DNA of 64,000 nucleotides from positions 411,856,299 through 411,920,298 of the forward strand of contig NC_053392.1 in assembly GCF_905171765.1 (NCBI RefSeq). Direction: 5' to 3'. The position numbers were made by a program, and so were the translations under genes. This document shows, piece after piece, positions 1 through 10,537 of this stretch. Position 1 is the first letter of the stretch. Each line of letters begins with the position of its first letter. The notes beneath the pieces are model-generated. The model was not told where the DNA came from. It made no database searches and saw only the letters and a program-made list of their open reading frames with translations. Origin of the DNA: Bufo bufo. Its lineage: Eukaryota > Chordata > Amphibia > Anura > Bufonidae.

Positions 1-708
1 CTGGTGTTGTTCGTGGAGATGAGCAGGAGCCACCGCTTCCAATTTAGTGCAAATGGGGGCCTTTATGCTCCAGTGTTTGAAGATGGACCCCTGTATAAAA
101 AGCATAAAGGGAAAGGACCAGTACTGGGTGGCAACGTACTTAGACCCCCGGCACAAACACAAAATGGCGGACATGTTACCAGCATCACAGAGGGCTGTCA
201 GAATGCAGCATTTCCAGGCCTTAATGTGAGAGATGCTGCATTCTGCTGTTGCGGGTGCTGGTAGAGGAATTTCCACCCACAGAGAAACAGTTACGAATAC
301 CAATCCTACAGCGCATGCAAGAAGAGGGCGGTTTGAAGATATGTTTTCGTCACTTCGGATATGAGATAATTCTTGCAGCCAACCCATCGACAGCCGCCCT
401 CCGGTTACAGCCTCAGGGAACGCCTAAACCGACAGGTGTCCGACTACATCGGGTTAACGGCCGATGTGGACTCTCTGAGAAGCGAGAAACGCCTGGACTA
501 CTGGGTGTGCAGGCTTGACGTGTGGCCAGAGCTGGCACAATTTGCCATGGAACTCTTGTCTTGCCCCTTGTCGAGTGTCCTGTCCGAAAGGACGTTGAGC
601 GCAGCAGGGGGGATCGTGACCGATAAGCGCACTCGCCTAGCTCACGACAGTGTGGACTACCTCACATTTCTAAAAATGAATGATGCAAGGATCTTGGAGG
701 ACCTGTGA
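1..708 (+). pseudogene. hAT transposase, C-terminal half, frameshifted
   Basis: Remnant of a cut-and-paste hAT transposase. Around 120-230 the frame reads YWVATYLDPRHKHKM, which aligns with YWVATLLDPRYKDNV in the hAT transposase at 38073-39785. From 373 to 708 another frame carries the hAT C-terminal dimerisation region, with LSSVLSERTLSAAGGIVTDK followed by the DYLTFLKMN block and a stop at 708. The pieces lie in at least three frames, so two or more indels separate them, and the N-terminal part lies outside the window. It is homologous to, but clearly diverged from, the transposase near 38 kb, so it is a separate family. It cannot make an active protein. Confidence 0.85.
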
Positions 709-959
709 CGACCTCGTTTAATTGAATTTCCTCATGACAGCCCACAAATATCCACCACAACCCAGAACAAATAGTCCCTGTCTTAGGTGAATACAGCGGC
801 ATAAAAGGCCTTTTCTGTCCGGTGAATGCCGGTGAATGCCTAATGTTTGGGACCTCGGAGGAATTCAACACCTGTGACGACCATGTTTTATCGAGTTTCA
901 ATTATTATCATTTGGGGTTTTTTCAAGAAGGGGGATTTCATTAGTCATGTTTTTAATCC

Positions 960-2170
960 AATTTAATATTTTTTGTTCCTTTCAACATATGTATTTGCCA
1001 TCTATTTGTACTGGCCTGCAGTAAAATTGATATCTAATGACCGTCTAATATACCTCCAGCCACATAATTACTTGTTCTTTTCTGTCCGGTGAATGCCTAA
1101 TGTTTGGGGCTTGTACTACACTGGCCTGCAGTAAAACTGATATTGAATGGCCGTCTAATATACCTCCAGCCACATAATCACTTGATCATTTATGTACAGT
1201 GAATGCATAATTTTTGGAGCCTGTAATCTAACTGGCAAACAGTAAAATTGTTATACGATGACCCCCTAATTTACATCTAGCCACATTATCAATTGTGCTT
1301 TTCTGTACGGTGAATGAATAATTTTTGGGGCCTGTAGTCCACTGGCCTGCAGTAAAATTGATATCCTTTGAACATCTAATATACTTCCGGCCACATAATC
1401 ACTTGATCATTTATGTACGTTGAATGCACAATTTTTGGGGCCTGCAATCTAACTGGCCAACAGTAAAATTGTTATACGGTGACCGCCTAATGTACCTCCA
1501 GCCACATTATCAATTGTGCTTTTCTGTACGTTGAATGAATAATTTTTGGGGCCTGTAGTCCACTGGCCTGCAGTAAAATTGATATCCATTGACCGTCTAT
1601 TAAACCTCTGGCCACATAAATCACTTGATCTTTTATGTACGATGAATGCATAATTTTTGGGGCCTGTAATCTAACTGGCCAACAGTAAAATTGTTATTCG
1701 GTGACCGCCTAATGTACCTCCAGCCACATTATCAATTGTTCTTTTCTGTCCGGTGAATGCCTAATGTTTGGGGCCTTTAATACACTGGCCTGCACTAAAA
1801 TTGATATTGAATGAGCTTCTAATATACCTCCAGCCACATAATTACTTGTTCTTTTCTGTCCTGTGAATGCCTAATATTTGCGACCTCTGAGGAATTCAAC
1901 ACCTGTTGACGATGACCATGTGTTATCGAATTTCAACTATTATCTTTTTTTTTTTTTTCAAGAGGGGGGATTTCGTTAGCCATGTTTTTATTCCAATTTT
2001 ATATTTTCTGTTCTTTTGAACATGTGTATTTGACATCTAATTGTACTGGCCTGCAGTAAAATTGATATCCAATGACCGTTTCATATACCTCTAGCCACAT
2101 AATCACTTGATGTTTTCTGTCAGGAGAATGCCTAATTTTTGGGGCCTGTACTCCCGTGGCCTAAAATAAA
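960..2170. repeat. Degenerate ~110 bp tandem array in hAT 3' region
   Basis: The motif ctggcctgcagtaaaattg recurs at about 1012, 1130, 1232, 1342, 1453, 1563, 1675, 1785 and 2046, a spacing near 110 bp. Two variants alternate (...cctgcag... and ...ccaacag...), suggesting a 220 bp higher-order unit. A 170 bp flank at about 850-1012 (gaggaattcaacacctgt...) is repeated at 1880-2046, so the array was also extended by a larger duplication. Confidence 0.8.
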
Positions 2171-2474
2171 ATTTTCTAGGCTCCAGCAGGCCACATTTTT
2201 GACAGTTTTCCTTTAAGATGCATAAAAATGGTCCCTGATCAAAATACATATTTTTTGTGGAAATTTTTTGCCATTGATCCCCCTCTGGTATGTCACTGTC
2301 CATGTTGTGGGACGATTTGTGCACTTCTTGTAAGTATTTGGTGGCTGAAATAATGACTTGACGTTTTTTCAGGTTGGCCTGCCATTAAAGTGAATGGGGC
2401 CTGCCGCGAACTTGCGGTTCACGAACATTTGATCGCGTTCGCGAATCGTTCCCGTCGATGTTTGTCCATCACTA

Positions 2475-2840
2475 CTCTGGATCTGTGAGATGGTCGTGAG
2501 GAGGTCAGCTACCTCCAAAGACAGCGCCTGCAGTTGTCCGACCAGTGCAGAAATAGTATCCATCGCTGCAGTGACACAAACAAGATGGCGGTTTTCCGGC
2601 GGTTGATAATGTCAAGGAGGGGAGGAACACCAGAATGACAACAAAAGGAAAATAACCAGGGCAAGTCAGGGCACAGTATGTGGCACTAAGAGGAGTTGTC
2701 TTAGAATACAGGATGTCGATGTGTTGGTAAAACCAGAAGCTGAAGAGATATTGGCAAAATCTGCAGAAGTTGTGGCTGGGAGATGTCATCATGGTGGCCT
2801 AAACCGGATGGATAGGAACTCAGGAGGAGGCATCACCTGT
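2475..2840 (-). pseudogene. Possible LTR-retrotransposon gag N-terminus and leader
   Basis: On the minus strand an ATG at 2563 opens MDTISALVGQLQALSLEVAD, a leucine/glutamine-rich amphipathic start resembling N-termini of Ty3/gypsy-type gag proteins in vertebrates. The reading frame is cut after about 30 codons by the hAT terminus at 2474. Upstream on the minus strand (2564-2840) no primer-binding site or LTR boundary could be fixed. The identification rests on general resemblance only. Confidence 0.3.
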
Positions 2841-2842
2841 AA

Positions 2843-3284
2843 GGCTACTTTCACACTATTGTTTTTGCTGGATTCAGCAGGGCTCAGCAAAAACGCTTCC
2901 GTTAGTGATAATACAACCATCTGCATCCATTATGAACAGATCCGGTTGTATTATCTTTAACATAGCCAAGACACATCCGTCATGAACTCCATTGAAAGTC
3001 AATGGAGGACGGATCCGTTTTCTATTGTGTAAGATAGTGTCAGAGTTAAACGGATTCATCTTACCCAGCATCCCATGACAGAAAGAAAACCGCAGCTTGC
3101 TGCGGTTTGCTCTTCGGTATGAGAACACAACTAAATGGAACAGAATGCATTTTGGAGCATTCCGTTCTGTTCAGTTAAGTTTGTCCCCATTGACAATGAA
3201 TCGGGACAAAACGGAAGCCTTTTTTCCGGTATTGAGACCCTATAACGGATCTCAATACCGGAAAATAGAAACGCTAGTGTAAAA
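2843..3284. mobile_element. Harbinger-like palindromic MITE, right end lost
   Basis: Starts after TAA (2840-2842) with GGCTACTTTCACACTA and ends with the complementary aaacgctagtgtaaaag at 3284, missing the last few terminal bases because the PLE at 3285 abuts it. The interior is strongly self-complementary and carries repeated acggatccgttttct-type motifs. The same family is seen at 30416-30868. TAA target duplications and short inverted termini are typical of PIF/Harbinger non-autonomous elements. Confidence 0.65.
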
Positions 3285-3550
3285 GTTCAAGAAATATCAA
3301 AGAAAGACCCTTAAAATCAAAATTTGATTAGAATCATAAAAAAAAGGACCTGACCTTGCAGGTCACAATGGATGGATCACGGCCCTGATCAGTAGGTAAG
3401 TAGGGGGGGTTCTCTGCCGTGGGATGATTTTCCCTATAGAAACCCTAATATTCCCTTAGCCCGGAGACAACCCCTGATGGTGGAGCCTCTCAGTCCTCGT
3501 ACCTATCCTAATTCGCCCTAGTAGGCCCTAGTCATTGAGGTTTTCCCTTT

Positions 3551-3593
3551 TAACCCAACGCATTTCCTCCAACCCAGGTTCCTCACGGGGTTC
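3551..3593 (-). ncRNA. Hammerhead-ribozyme-like motif, degenerate
   Basis: On the minus strand: stem I half AACCC, core GTGAGGA (consensus CUGANGA, first base changed), a short stem II, GGAAA, then TGCGTT and the stem I partner GGGTT. It lies in the terminal repeat region of a PLE, where hammerhead ribozymes are known to occur. The changed core base suggests it is now inactive. Confidence 0.45.
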
Positions 3594-4701
3594 ATATGGG
3601 AAGGATAGAAGGGCCAAAGATTCAATACAGAACTGATAAATTCTGATGGACAACATAAAGAGACTGGCTATATTAATATACAATATGGGAGCTTAAGATA
3701 TATCACATGTGATTCCAGGTGATCTGGAAAAAAAAACTCCACCTAGGACACAAAGATTAAACTATGTCAGAAAAAAACACAACAAATGTGCTGTAGTGAC
3801 AATTTGTAGTGCCACAGACCATTACTCACATTTTTAGGTCCCCACTGTTTAGCCAAGTCTCTGAGGGTGCATGATGTTGCAGAGATATAAGATAGCCGAG
3901 GCTGGATTTAAATAACAGGACATCGTGAGCCTTCCGCCCGCCGGAATGAAAATTTCCAGCGGGTGGAACGCATCGCTCCATGACGCCAACTATTTCCGGG
4001 TTCGTGGAACGCAAGCGCTACTTCCGGATCTGTGGGAGGCAGCACTGTGGGTCATTGGTACGCAGACGCTGCTTCCGGATTTATGGGACGGAGCGCTGCT
4101 ATCGGGTATGTGGAGAGAAAGTGCAGGCGCACTGCTGGTACCTCACAAGATATACGGGAGTGTGATTAAGACCTGGAGGGGCCTGGGCATTGGAGCTCCT
4201 TGCCACTCCCAAGCCCAACCCATCAAACAGCTCCAGTTCACAATATGTCACAAGTGTCACCCATCTCTTTCACTACATTTCCATATTGAATGGACAAATA
4301 CAAATAGTGGGTGCCTCCTCTATTATCCTCCCAGTACCCTTACTAGGTACTGTATACAAGCCTGATACATAAAGTTATAAAGAAAATGGGGCATGATACC
4401 ATACACTGACCCAGTTAGCATCGAATAAATAAATAGCTGTCCATAATGTCACAATGTCTCCCATATCTCATTAATACCAGAAAATATATTTTTGTCTGAA
4501 AGTGGATAGCTATGTCTAGATAAAATATTCCTCCTTTACGCACCCTTTAATAACCAACTAACCTACTGGGGATACATATGGATCCCGAAAAGACAATAAA
4601 TCTACGTGGCAGGATAAATGCCACTGGCAAGTTCAGGACTAATAATTACTGAAGACTGAAGCAATTAGAGAGAAAAAGAAAATTCAAATTATATCTTCCA
4701 T

Positions 4702-5300
4702 CTAAATGAAACAACTGAAGGTCAGTCTCTCATTTAGCCCAATCGGGGATTGTGATCTAAACCTATGAATCCATTCAGATTTCTTCTGAAGAATTTTCTT
4801 TTCCCAATCCCCTTTTCTTGGCGATGGGTTAATTATTTCCAAGACCGAGATTCTGAGGACCCGTGGATCACCTGAATGTTTCTCAATTACATGGTTGGCT
4901 ACGGGTGTGATGTTCTTTTTATAGATGTCATTAATATGTTTACACACCCTTCTTTTCAATTCCCTAATTGTCTTACGGATATAGTCTTTCGGGCATGGAC
5001 ATTGACAGATGTAGACAACACCTCTACTCTTACAGTTAACAAATTCACGTATTGAGAAAGTCTGATGCATTGCAGAGCTTGTAATTGTATTTTATACGGA
5101 GATGAACTCACATGCTTTACATGCCCCGCAAGGAAACATGCCTAAAGGTCTACGATCAAGCCATGTACCAGTCCCAACTGGGGACACGAAATGGCTATGT
5201 ACTAGGTGAACTCGTAAGCTTCTCCCCTAACAATAAGTGATGCTTAGATAAGGGGAGACAGCATTTGACAGATCCGGGTCCATTAGAAGAATGGGACAGT
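4702..5300 (-). pseudogene. PLE C-terminus, zinc-finger linker and GIY-YIG endonuclease (left copy)
   Basis: Coding remnant of the C-terminal part of a Penelope-like reverse transcriptase. The 122-codon frame ending at 4702 contains GVVYICQCPCPKDYIRKT (the GIY-YIG core), RRVCKHINDI (helix with the conserved arginine), HSGDPRVL and KKSEWIHRFRSQSPIGLNER (the catalytic glutamate region), ending FSCFI. The same tail ends the independent PLE at 24809 (DYSCFL). Just upstream, across a TAA stop, the frame reads a Cys cluster PCGACKACEF, the usual PLE linker zinc finger. Further stops are present to about 5300, where foreign DNA begins. The reverse transcriptase palm domain is missing. Confidence 0.8.
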
Positions 5301-5312
5301 ATTTATTCAGGA

Positions 5313-5702
5313 CTAGTGTTGAGCGTGAATATTCAAATAGCAAATTTTAATCACGAATATCGGCAATATTTAGAATATAGCGCTATATATTCGTAAATTT
5401 GAATATTCGTTTTTGTTTTTTTCCACAGTACACATGATCCCTCCCTGCTTCTAGCTGGTGGGCCAATAAGAAGGCTGCACTATCTCTGTCATAGCTTAGC
5501 AACATCCCTAGCAACCAATAGGAAAGTTGCCTACCCCATACTATATAAGAAAATTTCCAGCAGCCATTTTGTGCTGTTTCAAGCAATTGTGTGAGAGAGA
5601 GAGGAGTGTGATAATTGTGCTGTGCTGAATTTCTGTTTTATGATACTTCTGGTACCTCATATATAATCCAGATATTTAGTGGAAGATAGTGTAGGTTAGT
5701 TA
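5313..5702 (+). mobile_element. hAT-like terminus and promoter fragment
   Basis: Begins TAGTGTTGAGCG, like other hAT ends in this window, followed by repeated gaatattc/aatattcg motifs. It continues with a CCAAT-type stretch, a TATATAAG box at 5542-5549 and a purine-rich leader, a layout similar to the 5' end of the hAT at 32395. No second terminus or transposase was found, so it is a truncated piece. Confidence 0.4.
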
Positions 5703-5930
5703 GGGAATAGGTAAAAAATATTGTTTTAGTGTCTCCATATTCTGAGAGCCATATTTATTTATTTTTTGGGCGATTGTCTTAGGTAGGGGCTCATTTTTTG
5801 CGTAATGAGGTGACGTTTAGATTGGTACTATTTTGGGGGTCAAACGCCTTTATGATCGTTTGGTGCTGCACTTTTAGAGATGTAATGTGCCAAAAAAATG
5901 GTTTATTTAGCACAGTTTTTAATTTTATTG
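5703..5930 (-). repeat. Inverted fragment of the 20.5-22.5 kb AT-rich repeat
   Basis: Contains ttggtactattttgggg, the complement of the ccccaaaatagtaccaa motif at about 20785-20800, in the same order with flanking 'gagccatag' and 'gaggtgac' motifs seen around 20810-21150. It is therefore a piece of the TTAA-flanked element family described at 17012-22564. Confidence 0.55.
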
Positions 5931-5990
5931 AAAATGTATTTATTTTTGGAAATCTCCCAGAGCCCTCCTCCCAGAGTTCCATGAATAATT

Positions 5991-6260
5991 CTAAACCTTA
6001 GAGGTTACTTTTAATAACACTATTTGTGTTATTAAAGAACTTTTTCCAAGATGCAGGTCTTTTACCCATGTGAACAGATTAAACTCAGTAGTCGGGACAA
6101 AGGAGAGACCCTTCTTCAATATATTGATCTCTATTTCATTTAGTATGCGTGAAGAGAGATTTATGACCTGTAGGTTGTCATTGGTGCCTGGTTCTCGCCT
6201 CCCCTGTTCCTGTCCCGTAACTGATAGGGAGTTTGATTCTGTGCTAAAAAAGGTACAGTG
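5991..6260 (-). pseudogene. PLE N-terminal region (left copy), truncated
   Basis: The minus-strand frame reads LQVINLSSRILNEIEINILK, then KKGLSFVPTTEFNLF and TWVKDLHL. This matches the start of the PLE reverse transcriptase at 54559-57060 (VINLSSRCLDSEQISALQRG, LSFCPTADFDTFQLDVDLQQ). After DLHL the homology stops. The RT palm is absent between here and 5300, replaced by the hAT-like and AT-rich fragments. So the left copy kept its two ends and lost its middle. Confidence 0.75.
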
Positions 6261-6326
6261 ATGTTGCCAAGCGGTGCTGATGAGGATGATGATGCCGCTG
6301 GGCAACATCAATGTACCCTTTTTAGC
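6241..6326. repeat. 86 bp hairpin at the PLE inversion centre
   Basis: TGCTAAAAAAGGTACA... pairs with ...TGTACCCTTTTTAGCA, and inside it TGATGTTGCC pairs with GGCAACATCA and AGCGG with CCGCT. The loop is a short gatgaggatgatgatg run. It sits exactly between the 5' end of the minus copy and the start of the plus copy. Confidence 0.75.
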
Positions 6327-6327
6327 A

Positions 6328-6473
6328 TAGTCTTGGAAATAATTCCCCCATCGCCAAGAAAAGCGGATTGGGACAATAAAATTCTTCAGAAGGAATCTGA
6401 ATGGATTCATAGGTTTAGATCACAATCCCCAATTGGGCTAAATGAGAGACTGACCTTCAGTTGTTTCATTTAG
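6328..6473 (+). pseudogene. PLE GIY-YIG endonuclease C-terminal end (right copy)
   Basis: Reads LEIIPPSPRKADWDNKILQK then ESEWIHRFRSQSPIGLNERL and TFSCFI, nearly the same as the end of the left copy at 4702-4850. Only about 48 codons remain, containing the catalytic glutamate region but not the GIY-YIG core. The sequence starts abruptly after the central hairpin. Downstream it runs into the PLE 3' region. Confidence 0.75.
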
Positions 6474-6636
6474 ATGGAAGATTTAATTTTGAACTTTTTC
6501 ATGTTTATCATTTCCTCCTTTTTCCTTTTTCTTTTTCTCTCTAATTGCTTTAGTCTTCAGTAATCGTTAGTCCTGAACTTGCCAGTGATGCGAGAAGCAT
6601 CCAAAATTACTATAGTGGCATTTATCCTGCCGCATA

Positions 6637-7670
6637 CACTCACCTAAAGAATTATTAGGAACACCATACTAATACGGTGTTGGACCCCCTTTTGCCTTCA
6701 GAACTGCCTTTGATTCAACAAGGTGCTGATAGCATTCTTTAGAAATGTTGGCCCATATTGATAGGATAGCATCTTGCAGTTGATGGAGGTTTGAGGGATG
6801 CACATCCAGGGCACGAAGCTCCCGTTCCACCACATCCCAAAGATGCTCTATTGGGTTGAGATCTGGTGACTGTGGGGGCCATTTTAGTACAGTGAACTCA
6901 TTGTCATGTTCAAGAAACCAATTTGAAATGGTTCGAGCTTTGTGACATGGTGCATTATCCTGCTGGAAGTAGCCATCAGAGGATGGGTACATGTTCTCAT
7001 TCTGTTTATGCCAAATTCGGACTCTACCATTTGAATGTCTCAACAGATATCGAGACTCATCAGACCAGGCAACATTTTTCCAGTCTTCAACAGTCCAATT
7101 TTGGTGAGCTTGTGCAAATTGTAGCCTCTTTTTCCTATTTGTAGTGGAGATGAGTGGTACCCGGTGGGGTCTTCTGCTGTTGTAGCCCATCCGCCTCAAG
7201 GTTGTGCGTGTTGTGGCTTCACAAATGCTTTGCTGCATACCTCGGTTGTAACGAGTGTTTATTTCAGTCAACGTTGCTCTTCTATCAGCTTGAATCAGTC
7301 GGCCCATTCTCCTCTGACCTCTAGCATCCACAAGGCATTTTTGCCCACAGGACTGCCGCATACTGGATGTTTTTCCCTTTTCACACCATTCTTTGTAAAC
7401 CCTAGAAATGGTTGTGCGTGAAAATCCCAGTAACTGAGCAGATTGTGAAATGCTCAGACCGGCCCGTCTGGCACCACAACCATGCCACGCTCAAAATTGC
7501 TTAAATCACCTTTCTTTCCCATTCTGACATTCAGTTTGGAGTTCAGGAGATTGTCTTGACCAGGACCACACCCCTAAATGCATTGAAGCAACTGCCATGT
7601 GATTGGTTGACTAGATAATTGCATTAATGAGAAATAGAACAGGTGTTCCTAATAATTCTTTAGGTGAGTG
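6637..7670 (-). mobile_element. Tc1/mariner element, DD36E type
   Basis: Bounded by TA at 6635-6636 and 7671-7672. The terminal inverted repeats are about 29 bp, reading CACTCACCTAAAGAATTATT inward from both ends. The inverted PLE copy preserves the empty site at about 4597-4610 (gataaatgccact side ... ctacgtggcagg), so the insertion into the right PLE arm is later than the PLE inversion. The element is about 1.03 kb, shorter than an autonomous copy because the transposase has an internal deletion. Confidence 0.92.
6669..7522 (-). pseudogene. Tc1/mariner transposase, DD36E, internally deleted
   Basis: DDE transposase remnant. From the ATG at 7522 the first codons read MGKKGDLSNFERGMVV. A one-base loss near 7485 then shifts the frame, and a long frame from 7361 to 6669 (230 codons) carries the rest of the DNA-binding part and the catalytic core. 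Catalytic residues are visible: D in WSDESR, D in FQQDNAPCH and E in SPDLNPIEHLW. There are 36 residues between the second D and the E. Only 33 residues separate the first two aspartates (92 in the DD37E protein at 19014), so about 55-60 codons of the RNase H-like fold are deleted in frame. Inactive. Confidence 0.88.
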
Positions 7671-8379
7671 TAGATTTATTGTCTTTTCAGGATCCAATGT
7701 ATCAAGGGTTGCTCTTCAGTAGGTTAGTTGGCTATTAAGGGTGCGTAAAGGAGGAATATTTTATCTTCCATAAATGTAATACTAGAGACATCGAGGCACT
7801 AGACATAGCTATCCGTTTTTAGACAAAAATATATTTTCTGGTATTAATAAGATATGGGAGACATTGTGACATTATGGACAGTTATTTATTTATGTGATGC
7901 TAACTGGGTCAGTGTATGGTATCATGCCCCATTTTCTTTATAACTTTATGTATCAGGCATGTATACAGTACCTGGTAAGAGTACTGGGAGGATGATAGAG
8001 GAGGCACCCACTATTTGTATTTGTCCATTCATTATGAAAATGTAGTGAAGGAGATGGGTGACACTCAGTGGCGCACCGACAGGGGTGGTCCAGCGGGTCT
8101 GGACCCCCCCCTAGAACAACCAGCGAATATTTTTATTTTATTTTATTTTTTTATCCCTCAGGGCCGCACCGCCGATAACTACAGGCGGCGTGGCCCTGGT
8201 TCTAGTTTATCTCCATATTCATTTGTATTGCCATCCTCAGGACAGTGATACAGAGGACTGTGCTGCGGCGGGGCAGGGGAGGGAGAGGCGTCTCCCTTCC
8301 CTGTTCTTCTGATAGGCCTATCAGAGGCCGGCTCAGGCGGTGCGATGACCTCAAGAGGCCTGCATCGCATCACTGCTGA

Positions 8380-8743
8380 TGAAGGTAAGTGTTAGTGGTT
8401 TTTTTTGTTGGTTTTTTTGGGGGGAGCTGGTACTATGGGGGCATCTGGTATTTCTTACAGCCCCATCTTTTTGGGGGTGGCACTCTGGGGGCATTTATTT
8501 CTTGCCCATTTTGGGGGGCACTATGGAGGGATTTCTTACTGGCACATTATGGGGGGGCACCATGGGGGAGAGGAGAACTATGGGGCATCTGGGGGCTCTA
8601 AAGGGGCTTTTTTTATTGGCACATTATGAGGGGCACTATAGAGGAGAGCGGCACTATGGGGCATCTGGTGGCACTATAGAAACATTATTTGGGGGCACTA
8701 TGGGGAAGTGGGGGCTCTAAAGGGGCCTTTTTTTATTGGCACA
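8380..8743 (+). repeat. G-rich degenerate minisatellite
   Basis: Irregular repetition of ttattggcacattatggggggcactatgggg and ggggcatctggtggcac. It resumes after the LTR at 10976-11220, so it formed one array before the LTR inserted. Several G runs of three or more lie close together. Confidence 0.75.
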
Positions 8744-9599
8744 TGTGATGGACTGACCCGTCACTGGGGCTGCTGGAGAAGCCTGATGGCCAGCCTCCTT
8801 CCTACAGACTATGGACCGAGAACTATGGAGACCCCCTCAGACCTTTTGGGGTTACAAGGAACTATGAACCCTGATTTATGTGTGTAATTTATATGCCACG
8901 TATTTCCTATTGCCCATTAAAAAGGCATGGTGTGGATTCAGCAACACAAAAAGGGTTAACTCTGCACTGAGACTCCCACTGATTGTGTTAGTGATGGGAT
9001 TAAGATATTTGATTATAATAGCAGCCAGCTCCTATGATACACTCAGGAGATAATCCCATCACATGTGTCTCCTCTTCCCATTCATTCATTATGGAGGGGG
9101 TGAAGATATCTGTTTGCATGTTCATTGTTGATTGCGTCAAAGACAATGCCAGTGTGTTTGTTGAATAGGGTTAGTTTTGTTTTTAAACTGTACAGGATTG
9201 GCTGCTATGTCATGTGTATATAAGTCAATGCTGTGTGTTCAATAAAGAGTTCCTGTTTTACATTCAACATAGAGCCTCGTCTCATGTGTATGGGGATTGC
9301 CAGGGCTTTTTTTCTCAGAGAAAAGGTGGTGGAACTCACCCCCCCTCCCCTGGCCACGCCCCTACCCAACCCTAAGACCACCCCCTACCCGCCCCTAAGA
9401 CCGCCCCCCCCACCCACCCCTAGGACCGCCCCCTCTACCCAACCCTAGGACCGCAAGTAAAATTTGGGGGGGGGGGGGGCTATAAAAGTCCAGCCCAGCA
9501 AAGAAACCCCCCAGATAGGGATGGCACTGGATCTGGGGATGGCACTGTTAATGGGGGGATCTGAGGACGGCACTGTTATGGGGTGGAGGATCTGGGGAT

Positions 9600-10195
9600 G
9601 GCATCCACAGATCCCCCATCCTATAACAGTGCCATCCACAGACCCCCCCCCCATCCTATAACAGTGCCATCCACAGACCCCCCCACCCCATAACAGTGCC
9701 ATCCACAGACCCCCCCACCCCATAACAGTGCCATCCACAGAACCCCCCACCCCATAACAGTGCCATCTACAGACCCCCCCCTCCCCATAACAGTGCCATC
9801 CACAGACCCCCCCCTCCCCATAACAGTGCCATCCGCAGACCCCCCCACCCCATAACAGTGCCATCCACAGACCCCCCACCCCATAACAGTGCCATCCACA
9901 GACCCCCCCACCCCATAACAGTGCCATTCACAGACCCCCCACCCCATAACAGTGCCATCCATAGACCCCCCACCCCATAACAGTGCCATTCACAGACCCC
10001 CCCACCCAATAACAGTGCCATCCATAGACCCCCCCCACCCCATAACAGTGCCATCCACAGACCCCCCCAGCCCATAACAGTGCCATTCACAGACCCCCCC
10101 ACCCCATAACAGTGCCATCCATAGACCCCCCCACCCCATAACAGTGCCATCCACAGACCCCCCCACCCTATAACAGTGTCATCCACAGACCCCCC
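9600..10195. repeat. 32-33 bp C-rich minisatellite
   Basis: Unit cataacagtgccatccacag followed by a run of 6-9 C and an acc tail. The aacagtgcc motif recurs at 9624, 9660, 9692, 9724, 9756 and 9789 and continues at the same spacing to about 10175, roughly 18 copies. Length changes come from the C run. The long open frames on the minus strand (VDGTVMGW-type repeats) are by-products of the unit lacking stops. Confidence 0.9.
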
Positions 10196-10225
10196 ATTGC
10201 CGCTCCAGTACAGTTATACAATGTG

Positions 10226-10537
10226 TAATTAAATGAATAATGATTCCTGCTGCCCCTCAGTAGTATAACATTCAATGTATTTGTACTCACAGCCGGCTAC
10301 TGTTATCGTAATGCAGGCAGGCCGGGCAGACGAGCGGCAGCGTCACTGACTGACGTCATGTGAGTGCGCCGCCTACTTTATGAATGAAGCAGGCGGCCCA
10401 GGCAGGTGACGTCAGTCAGTGACGCTGCCGCTCGTCTGCCCGGCCGCCTGCATTACGATGTCAGTAGCCGGCTGTGAGTACAATACATTGAATGTTATAC
10501 TACTGAGGGGCAGCAGGAATCATTATTCATTTAATTA
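10226..10537. repeat. 312 bp hairpin (arms ~131-133 bp)
   Basis: The left arm 10226-10358 starts TAATTAAATGAATAATG and ends TGACTGACGTCA. It is complementary to 10407-10537 with only a few mismatches. The 48-base centre contains a further short inverted repeat, ccgcctac/gcaggcgg. It lies in the right half of the small hAT. Confidence 0.9.

Larger units (their letters stand above)
1..2474 (+). mobile_element. hAT element, right part only
   Basis: The transposase remnant is followed by a 3' region with a tandem array and by a terminus ending ...GTCCATCACTA at 2474. Read inward from that end it begins TAGTGATGGACAAAC, which resembles the TAGGGATGAGCGAAC terminus of the hAT at 32395. The adjacent 8 bases ctctggat (2475-2482) would be the target duplication, but the left copy lies outside the window. 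The last 70 bases contain CG-rich self-complementary motifs (ttcgcgaa type), like the subterminal ttcggg/cccgaa motifs of the other hATs here. Confidence 0.7.

Noticed and set aside
8379..8720. Gly/Trp-rich plus-strand frames
   Set aside because: They arise from the G-rich minisatellite of the CAG-type hAT in three frames.
9445..10186. Overlapping minus-strand frames of 120-160 codons with VDGTVMGW / WHCYGVGG repeats
   Set aside because: They are translations of a 32-33 bp C-rich minisatellite in several frames; there is no start context, domain or conservation.
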